From Pyrrhosoma nymphula (lineage: Eukaryota > Arthropoda > Insecta > Odonata > Coenagrionidae): a DNA stretch of 64,000 bases. Location: contig OY754329.1 of NCBI GenBank assembly GCA_963573305.1, positions 65,593,084-65,657,083 of the forward strand, in the 5' to 3' direction. The notes below the pieces were generated by a model. The model worked only from the letters and a program-made list of their open reading frames with translations, ran no database searches and was not told the DNA's origin. Numbering within the stretch: the first letter of the stretch is position 1; each line of letters starts with the position of its first letter. The translations under genes and the position numbers were made by a program. This document shows, piece by piece, positions 56,524 through 64,000 of this stretch.

Positions 56524-56838
56524 TTATGTTGGTGTTGAAGGGTGCCGTGGGGCTTTTTTCCGCACTTCACTCACCTCCGATGACCGTGCTGGCGGAGGGA
56601 CGGTTTTACATTCCATCGAGTTACTTCTTATGAGCGTCTGCTGCCTATGCACGTCTTCCGCCTGCATCGCTTTTGTAACGGCTCTCTCCAGCGTAAGATC
56701 CGGATCCAATTGTAGGGCTTCCGATAATTTGGCGTTCCGCAAACCGACTACTAGACGGTCCCTCAGCAATTCATCACGCGGGGCGCCATATTTACAATAT
56801 TTAGCGTAAGCAGGTTCCGAATGAATTCTTCCTACCAT
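56524..56838 (-). pseudogene. Gypsy Gag C-terminal part
   Basis: 104 residues: APRDELLRDRLVVGLRNAKL, LQLDPDLTLERAVTKAMQAE and VHRQQTLI, the usual end of Gypsy Gag before the zinc knuckle. Downstream, in another frame, CPRCGKNPQHGFGQFPA is the decayed knuckle. The 5' part of gag is missing; the element ends here against array piece D. Confidence 0.75.
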
Positions 56839-56840
56839 TA

Positions 56841-57720
56841 GATTAGACTTTTTCCTACTCTGTAATAAAATCCTATATTTTAATGAAGCACCAAAAATGG
56901 TTCAAAGATAATGACTCCAAAAAGAGAAACACACACTCAACTCGAAATTTCCTAGTTTTAAAACCCAAAGGACTCGTATTGTAGTCACCGCTGAAGGCGG
57001 TTAAACGAAAATTTCGCGAAAAAAATTGTATCATGCTCGTCTACATCTATGAATTTCGTGTATGTCCCAATGGCTGCATTCAAAATCTGAACTATATATC
57101 AAGGGAATGTTCTCAAAGTTTTATAAATGCGCGCCATTCTAATGTAACATTACTTATTTTTTACATGTAACATTATTTTTCCTGATTATCACGCCTATTT
57201 AGTTGTAAGTTGAAATTGTTCCGTAGATAAAGAAAAAAAACTAATTTAGCGTTTAATTTCAGGTTAGCAGTGGGGAAAAAACCCCCGCTGCCACCGACGT
57301 CCGCAATTATAGGCGGTGCAAAACGTGGTCAGATTCACATTCTGACCTAAAGGCCGCGGGCTTATTCCTTGAGTATTCCGCGAGCTTATTCCAATTGGGC
57401 TTCGTAGTCAAGGCCCGCGGAGACAGGAAGAGGGGGGGAGGGCCGAGTCGGCGGATCGGCTTGGTTACGTCAAAATGGTGGAAGCGAGGTATTTGAAATA
57501 AAAATGTTTTCCATCCAGTTTGTGTACGAACCACAGTGAATTATTCGGACTCTGAGAAATTAAAAAATTATTTTCTGTTATTTATCCTAGAGTTTAAACT
57601 CTTAAATTCATTACATATTACTATTTATCTCATTAGAGAAAACTAACTAAATCATATCATACCTATAAAGTCATTGGCCTGCCCAAAGTCCACTGTGAAA
57701 ATTACAAGAAATATAGCCTT
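56841..57720. repeat. array piece D, partial
   Basis: Begins GACTTTTTCCTACTCT as at 49455. It contains the GTAGTCACCGCTGAAGGCGG block, one CATCTATGAATTTCGTGT word, a shortened tRNA-like module (57261-57304) lacking the B-box side, and the conserved GGGCTTCGTAGTCAAGG tail, then GCCTGCCCAAAGTCCACTG. It stops 50 bp before the right inverted-repeat arm. Confidence 0.75.
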
Positions 57721-57761
57721 TCTAGGTCAAGGTGGGGAATATGCGGCCAATAACCATTCAT

Positions 57762-57859
57762 TTGTATTCCTTCGGCTATTGCCGTTACTCCTGTAGTTTA
57801 TTGACAGGTTTCGCTAGCCCTGTCGCATCCGCGTCCGTCCTCGTCGGCTCTCGGAGACG
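57762..57859 (-). repeat. right arm of the 27-kb inverted-repeat pair
   Basis: Reverse complement starts CGTCTCCGAGAGCC, the partner of 30429-30526. The flank CTATT after it and CTATA before the left arm could be a degenerate 5-bp duplication, but this is weak. Confidence 0.8.
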
Positions 57860-57869
57860 CTATTCCACT

Positions 57870-58470
57870 CAAGGTCGCAGCTAGCCTTGTGTGCCAACCT
57901 TGCTTCATTCAATCAAATCAGTAAGTTAATCAGTCAGCTTTGAAGTTTATAGAAATCATACCTCGAGAAACTAACATAAACGCACATTCTGTGTTCTTTG
58001 TAATACAGATATTATTTTTAAATCGGTGTACCCAGGAAACCTCTGATACCTATTCCACAACTAAATTCTACGTCACCTGGACATTTTTAACCTAAACATT
58101 TTTAATCTCAAGAAATGAATTCTTCAGATTTCATTTTTTTTAAATTACTTCGTCGTCATTTCTCTCTAAATACGGTACATATTGATTATGAACATTTTGA
58201 GTTATGTGCAGTTAATTTTTTCCATAAGTTACCACTTTTGAAATATCCACCTAAGATTTTGAAGTGGTAAAGTTTATCTGTTTTACGTATGGCCCTGGAA
58301 TTACGTTGAAATTTGTAAAACTATAGTAAATATTAGTATATCACTATTTGGTGTGATTTGAGAGAGAGTGAGAATACAAATTTAGAACAAACTTCATTTA
58401 ACAAACTATACGAGGGCAAGGTGTCATTTTTTTTGTCACAATTTTTATTGTCATACGAGGACAATTTTTA
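57870..58470. other. no gene seen
   Basis: AT-rich, non-repetitive stretch outside the inverted repeat. No ORF with a domain. Confidence 0.3.
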
Positions 58471-58479
58471 TGTCAAAAA

Positions 58480-58985
58480 TGCATCGTCCCCCTTTGTCTA
58501 TTCACTTTGTCCAACGTTTTTCAAATGAGTAAATTCCATGGCGGAAGTGCGATTGTGGGAGGTCTGCAAAATAACCATCTGTGGCTACCATAACATCTTA
58601 ATTGGACTCAAAACTTTTTCCATCTACAATTTTTTTAAATGTGGGAATTTATTTTGAAAACGGTCCAAACATTGCTGAGAAATTTGTTTACGCACTTGCT
58701 TTCTGTCCGTATTTAACAAATGCGGCACTCAACATGTACAAAGCTTTTTCTCACTTAATTCTTCATGAAAAATTTATCGTACTCTTTCCTCTGATATGAC
58801 TATGTCATCAGCTATTTCATACACCTTTAATCGCCGATCGTCCAAAACCATATTGTACACTTTCTCCATGTTTTAATTTGTTGTTACAGTTTTGGGACCT
58901 CCTTCACATGGTTCATCTTCAAGAGAATTTCGGCCACGTTTAAATTCTGCCACCCATTTCTAAACTGTCGATAATGAAGGAGCAG
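58480..58985 (-). pseudogene. mariner transposase, catalytic core deleted
   Basis: Minus-strand reading: SAPSLSTV, KWVAEFKRGRNSLEDEP, NMVLDDRRLKVYEIADDIV, EELSEKKLCT and QISQQCLDRFQNKF are the N-terminal helix-turn-helix half of a mariner protein. After a short gap, GYFADLPQSHFRHGIYSFEK and RWTK are its C-terminus. The DDD core between them (about 130-150 residues) is gone, and stops occur in the rest. Confidence 0.75.
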
Positions 58986-59269
58986 AATCCTAAAGTTGAC
59001 ATCATTTAAAAAATATTAAGTCATTATCATCTAATGGACAAAATTTTCACGCTTAATTTCAAGAATTTTATACTGTAAAGCTTAATTTTTTATAAATGAT
59101 ACACTTTTATCGATATACTATTCACACAACATGAAAGAGAAATGGGCCACGCAGGCTCATAACTACTTTCAGTACTCGTGAATAAGACAGCTTAGTAATT
59201 TTCGACAATTGTTTGTAATGTACGACGCCTTTCGCCGTTTTACGGTATCATCAGGTCTGGTACCTGGTC
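58986..59269. other. spacer, no gene seen
   Basis: Short AT-rich interval between the mariner and Helitron remnants with no recognisable feature. Confidence 0.3.
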
Positions 59270-59880
59270 TAGCTAAACCCTTTTGATAGTCATATGGAAT
59301 GCATGGCGTTTTGGAAATGAAAGTCGTTGAACTCGAGCGCTATGTTGGTCGGGATTAGTGGTATTCGTGGAAGTAGTACGTCTTCAACTTTATGAAATCC
59401 AATCAGAGTTGTTGCTACAATTAGATGGTTCATAATTATTTATAATACAAATCGTGTGCCATTGCATAATTCTTGCCTGATTGATGTTTCGGAGTAGTAT
59501 AATTGGCCCTCCAATTTTCAAATTCAGAATGTGTGAAGATAATCCGGGAACATCGAGGGAATTAAGAAATTCCGTTGGAAAATTCACTGTTTCACCTGCG
59601 ATTCTGTCTAGAATGATATTGTTCATTTCGTATACATCGACATTTTTAACCGCTAGAATGGCTCTTCCACTCAACCATGCGTGATTTCGATGCTTTGGAA
59701 AACCTTTTCTACTAATTATCAATTTGAATTCACGAAATTAGATGGGAAGGTGATTTTTCCTATTTCTGAAGTTGTAGGAACAGTGCCGATACCAACCTCG
59801 AGTAATTGTCTTGAAAATATGTCTGATGTTGGCTCATTTGAAGTTAAACTTATATTTGTTGTCAAATGCATTTTTCGACT
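59270..59880 (-). pseudogene. Helitron Pif1-type helicase C-terminal fragment
   Basis: Blocks in order on the minus strand: NEPTSDIFSRQLLEVGIGTV and GKITFPSNFV; then WLSGRAILAVKNVDVYEMN; PTEFLNSLDVPGL; HILNLKIGGPIILLRNINQ; LPRIPLIPT and FNDFHF; and finally HMTIKRV near 59300. This is the familiar end of a Helitron Rep/helicase (ERAIL.PKN, EFLNSL...G.P.H.L.LK.G.P.MLLRN, then AMTINK.QGQ). Frameshifts at about 59730 and 59310. No Rep domain in the window. Confidence 0.82.
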
Positions 59881-60549
59881 ATGCCCCAAAGAGTTGAATA
59901 TTTAATGCAAGTTTGCAATTCATCAATTTAAAATTTTCCTAATTACCACCGTGGCTATGTAGTTGTAAGTAGAAATTGCTCCTTGGATAAAATGAATTCA
60001 GAGTTAGCAAATCCTAAAAACTAAATTTTGCGGTACATTTGTAACTATTAGCAAGGCCCTGTACGGAACTCGGCGGTGCTGGGGAAAGTTTGTTTTGAAA
60101 GTAAGCTCTTGTAGTTTAAAACGCCTAACGATGCCAAATAAAAACAGAAATCATTAACGCCATGCTTAATGATGACAATTCAGTTAAAATCAATATACCT
60201 CTCTGTGAGCGAATAAAATTGATAAACTGTCGAAGTTCATATTTTCAATGCTAATAGATCCATGCATCTGAAATTGTTTGAAAAATGAAACAGGTGACTA
60301 ACAATCGTGCGACGTCACGACTGTACCAGTCCATATATTTATGTTGGCTTGTTTAAAATTATAGTAGACATGCACTGCGATATGAATGAAAATACCGCTT
60401 TCTCGCCGGTTCAAAACACCCACGAGGTCGGCTCAAATGATACTAGATTCCATCTGCTAATATCAAGTACCGGCTAGCGTGATAGGTTTTGTGCCGAATG
60501 AAGTTCGTGTGAACTTCCTCCTGAAGTATTGCAATTTCCCCTTGTGTCA
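59881..60549. other. no gene seen
   Basis: Includes a short word shared with the array (TAGTTGTAAGTAGAAATTGCT at about 59957-59977). Otherwise unrecognised. Confidence 0.3.
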
Positions 60550-61340
60550 CCCTGTACATTAAGGGAATGTTCTACCCTTGTTCTCAAACTTTGATAAATG
60601 AACGCCATCCTACTGTAACATAACTCCTCAGTTCATATTACAAGCAGATATGCCTTCATGTTTGTTACTAACGCGTCATCTTTTAATAAAAGAATTATGT
60701 TCTGTAGGAATAAATTGCTTTTGCTAAAAAGAAATTGCAAAATTAAATAAATCAATCACCTAATTCTTTGAACGGACATTTGAAACCTGCGAATTAGTGC
60801 GCGAACTTTGCGTGTACTTCCTTGTGACGGAAAAAAATCAATCACCTAAAACAGTTGTCGAGAGAAATTGTTTTCCTTAAATCAGATGTTTCCTAATTAT
60901 CGCGGTGGATTTTTAGTTGCAATTTCACAGTATCATCATTGTTACTTATTTTGAAATGTAGTTTTTATGAGACTGGTCGAAAGTAGAAATTGCTCCGTAG
61001 ATAAAATGAATGCAAAGTAACCAAACCCAAAAAACTGAATATTGTAGTAACAATGATGATATTGTAAAATTGCAAAGAAAAAGTGCGAAGACTGCGCGCA
61101 GAATTATCACCAAGAAAAATCGAATCAAACCTCCGACCTCAGGTTATTAGGCGGGTAATATGACCCCATCACCACCGACGTCGGCAATTTTGGACGGTGA
61201 AAAACGTGGTCCGTTTCATATTTTGCTGGATGCATCTAGCTTAATTCTGGTGTGCCGAATTGGGCTTTGTAGTCAAGGCCCGCGTGCGGAGACGGGAGAG
61301 GGTGGGGTGGAAGTGGCGAGGTGTCGGGGTGGCTCAAGCC
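60550..61340. repeat. array piece E, diverged
   Basis: Matches units A-C in order: AAGGGAATGTTCT, ATGAACGCCATCCTACTG, GTGACGGAAAAAA, TTGCTCCGTAGATAAAATGA, a tRNA-like module (61121-61190) and GGGCTTTGTAGTCAAGGCCC. It lies outside the inverted-repeat pair, so the repeat family is not confined to the array. Confidence 0.65.
61121..61190 (-). repeat. tRNA-like module, piece E
   Basis: Minus strand: GACGTCGGTGGTGATGGGG then CCTGAGGTCGGAGGTTTGA and TTCG. Both internal-promoter boxes are better preserved here than in the other modules (A-like TGGTGATGGGG, B-like GGTTTGATTCG). Still not a foldable tRNA. Confidence 0.5.
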
Positions 61341-64000
61341 GTATCAGACGATACTTGTGAGTCATGACTGTCAAGGCCACGTTGCCTATACAGTCTCCTT
61401 TCGATCTCCACTTTCGAATATTAGCGCCTACTCGAACTCTTTGATATATTAGTAGTTTTTTGGCCGTGAAATCAACAATTGATAAAATATCTCGATATTT
61501 GTTTTGGTCGTCTGACGTAATATCCACTGGGTGCTATGGTGATCGCTATCAGTCTTTTCCAAGAAATCTGATTTACAGAGTTTTATCCCGTAAGGAAAGA
61601 ATGAAAGGCGGATTTCAGTTTCTCGTGGCCATTGTTGATGTATAGAAGACATTCGTATGACCGCTGCAGACGATGTCGTCACACTAATTACTATAGTTTC
61701 AGATGTGGGCATGCAAATGTAAAATGCGGATGTGGACATGTCAAAGGAGTGTGCGTCGATGGTTTTGCTATGTCGAGGGTGTGAGACGAAGGGGTTTCCG
61801 CGAAAGTCATGGGTGATTGCGGAAGAATATTGGGAGTCTTATGAATAGCGTGTATGAAGCAATATTGAGCGTATTAAGCGCCAATTAAAAGTTTTTTTGC
61901 ATTGTTCCGTACGCGTTTAAGTCATTGTGCGGAGAGTGCTGCTGAAAGGATAGCTGGAGAAAAATGCTTTAATTTACTGTCCGCGCCAAAATACTGGTGA
62001 CTAGAGTTTAAAACAAAATGAGACACTAAAGCCGTCTCGGCTCATGGAATTATCACGGCATGAACATCATCATTACAATAATTTTATTCTCTATTTTATC
62101 TATGAGTAGAATTAAAAACAAATTTTATACGTGCTTTTGGTGATGGGGTAAAAGTTCCCATTTTATTTACCCTACGGTGTCATGCTTAAAGCGTTCATCA
62201 TCAACTTAGGTTATCAACTTAGGTGATTCTTCCAATATCATGCATAAATTAGACGTTGACATGCCGTTTATGCGTAACTTTGTCTTTGACATGCTTATCA
62301 TGACGTAAAAGTAGAATATTCTACGAAGACATTTTAATACAAATTGACTTCATTGCTTTGTAATTACGTCTGCGGAGATTAATGTTTTTCACCGTAATAC
62401 TTGAGGTAACGTGCTGATTTCCAACCGAAAATTACGTAGGTCATTAACTTTGCAAGTATAATCGGTGTTCATGTTGCCCAATAACCACTTGTGATGAAAC
62501 GATGTCTTACCTGATATTGAAGTATGTTTGGTTGGTCCTCATTATTTCCTAAAAGTGATATATGCACTGTAACCGTTTACAAATGGGTCTCCGATCCGTC
62601 CGTTCCAACCGGTAATGTTTCAGCTTCCATTTCTACATAGACATTTCTTCGGATTGCAGGTGTAAATAAAAACATTTTTTCGTAAGAAAAGTTCAGTTGC
62701 TTGATTTTTATTGTAGTTACAATGACGTAAAATTTCCACTAAATAAAATACATTCCAAGTTTACTAAAACGATTCAATTGAAACAGTGCCAGTTAGTCAC
62801 TTTTTTACACGTTTTACCACGATGTTAAATTGCATGCTCAAAAACAATCAAAGGATCAACGTAATGTCCACACATTTAAATTTTTTTAAACTAAACTTTT
62901 CTCTCCGGTGTTTTGTAAAAATACTCGTGTTCCTCTTGAATTGAAAGTTGAAAATATTTGGTCGTAAAAGGTTTTACATGTATGCTGGGGACTGGAAACA
63001 CTGAAAGCTGTTGTAATGAATTCATTTATGGGGGACACTTTTCCCTCATTATTAAATAGAAAAATTCACAATGGCTGGTAAAATGCATCACTTTAGACAC
63101 TCCTTCAATACGACAAAATTTCACAGTCAATGAAATATGATTCGACTAAATTTCTTCTTATACGTTTTTATGTTCGGAACTAAAAAAATTAATGCTTACT
63201 GAAAAGTTTTCTAGCTGTATATAACAAATGGGATTCTTCCAAAATTGTCCTTTTCCTAGAGAGAATGTGACTCCGTTCACCAACTTTCACATTCAGAGTA
63301 CAGAGATGAAAGACTTGTTGCACTTTCACACACAGCTTGTTCTTAATAGGTCTATCACACAATTTTCACTTAGGTGCCCTAAGGTCATCTGAAAAATAGA
63401 GTAGAAATGAATAATTAATGGGAAAATTCCTCGAACAAAGTCATAAATTGTTTTTAATGAATATTTTTATGTACTACCGTCATATGTATTTTGAAGTTAC
63501 CATCTGACCATAGGGTCAACTTGTAACTGTATCATAGATCTATAACAGTAATAATTGAAATTGTTGCATTTGATCACGGGAAAATTGCCGTGAACAATGA
63601 CAAGTAAAATCTCCTCAGGCATGGTAGCGTTTGAACTAGTAGTACAGTCATTTGTCTTACAAGAAGTGAGTCAATTAAATTATTTTTGCATTGTAATTAT
63701 GCTAAATAAAGAAGCAGAAGCAAGATATCTTACTAAATAATTATTAATCATATCATATCATTTGATGTACTAAATTACTAAAGCTAAATGAATTATTCTT
63801 CGTATATTCCACAGTTTGTTAGAGTATTGCGACCGGTTTAGACGTTATTGCTGCGCCATTACCAAGAGGATACGGCCAAGCCTTGTCCCAGTCGGTGATG
63901 ATTCCCGGTCGCTTGTGTTCCCAGACCGTGTTTCGCTCGGTTCACGGGAACGGAGGCGCATTAAACAACCTAGTATGCATTTGAAACGTTTCATTGAACA
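61341..64000. other. no gene recognised
   Basis: Mostly AT-rich sequence with short random ORFs. AACTTAGGT recurs at 62200-62230. The last 170 bp (63830-64000) are GC-richer (TTCCCGGTCGC, GGTTCACGGGAACGG) and may be the edge of another element beyond the window. Confidence 0.35.

Larger units (their letters stand above)
53866..56838 (-). mobile_element. second Gypsy element, internally deleted fragment
   Basis: Higher-GC block inserted between array pieces C and D. On the minus strand it carries the end of gag, traces of protease, reverse transcriptase, integrase and an integrase C-terminus; RNase H is missing. Neither LTR is recognised. The sequence is unlike the young element at 9707, so it is not its obvious helper. 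Confidence 0.8.

Noticed and set aside
53866..56838. Autonomous helper for the element at 9707
   Set aside because: The integrase tail and gag differ clearly from those of the young element, no matching LTRs are present, and the pol is broken.
30429..57859. Maverick/Polinton giant transposon
   Set aside because: Size and terminal inverted repeats would fit, but no protein-primed polymerase, integrase of that type, ATPase or capsid genes were found, and the content is a tandem array.

Overview
This window is eukaryotic, AT-rich, repeat-dominated DNA, probably from an arthropod with a large genome. The reasons are transposases of the piggyBac, P-element/THAP9, pogo/Tigger, mariner and hAT types, Helitrons, Penelope-like, Copia and Gypsy retroelements and an RTE-like LINE, all in one 64-kb block. 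I see no bacterial operons, no CRISPR array, no rRNA and no convincing single-copy host gene. The species cannot be fixed from the sequence alone.

Layout. 1-7.7 kb: decayed DNA transposons on the minus strand (hAT end, P-element-like fragment, piggyBac, Tigger), plus a near-perfect 184-bp hairpin. 7.70-16.12 kb: a nested composite. A hAT element with 12-bp terminal inverted repeats and a perfect 8-bp target duplication was hit first by a 5'-truncated LINE or by a young Gypsy-type LTR element. The LTR element has two apparently identical 912-bp LTRs, an intact gag, and a second ORF that joins a retropepsin directly to an integrase C-terminus, with reverse transcriptase, RNase H and the integrase core absent. 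17.3-27.1 kb: a degenerate Copia element on the minus strand arranged LTR-gag-pol-LTR-gag. A Penelope-like element sits in its RNase H, and a 1.96-kb TIR transposon and a foldback element sit in its 5' LTR. 27.4-30.4 kb: two related Helitron ends.

30.4-57.9 kb: a tandem, internally repetitive array with a unit of about 8.5-9.8 kb in two long copies and two partial ones, bounded by a 50-100 bp inverted repeat. It carries tRNA-like modules, a conserved short exon-like ORF, a Copia gag-like ORF, hammerhead-like motifs, a solo LTR of the young Gypsy family, and a decayed second Gypsy pol. 58.4-59.9 kb: mariner and Helitron-helicase remnants. 60.5-61.4 kb: another diverged piece of the array repeat. 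61.4-64 kb: no recognisable feature.

The genes do not work together as a pathway; each is part of a mobile element, and most are broken. The elements that look recently active are the non-autonomous Gypsy family (9.7-15.2 kb), which would need enzymes supplied in trans, and perhaps the LINE. The most unusual signals are the protease-integrase fusion ORF, the inverted-repeat-bounded array, and a hammerhead-ribozyme-like motif recurring in several unrelated contexts.
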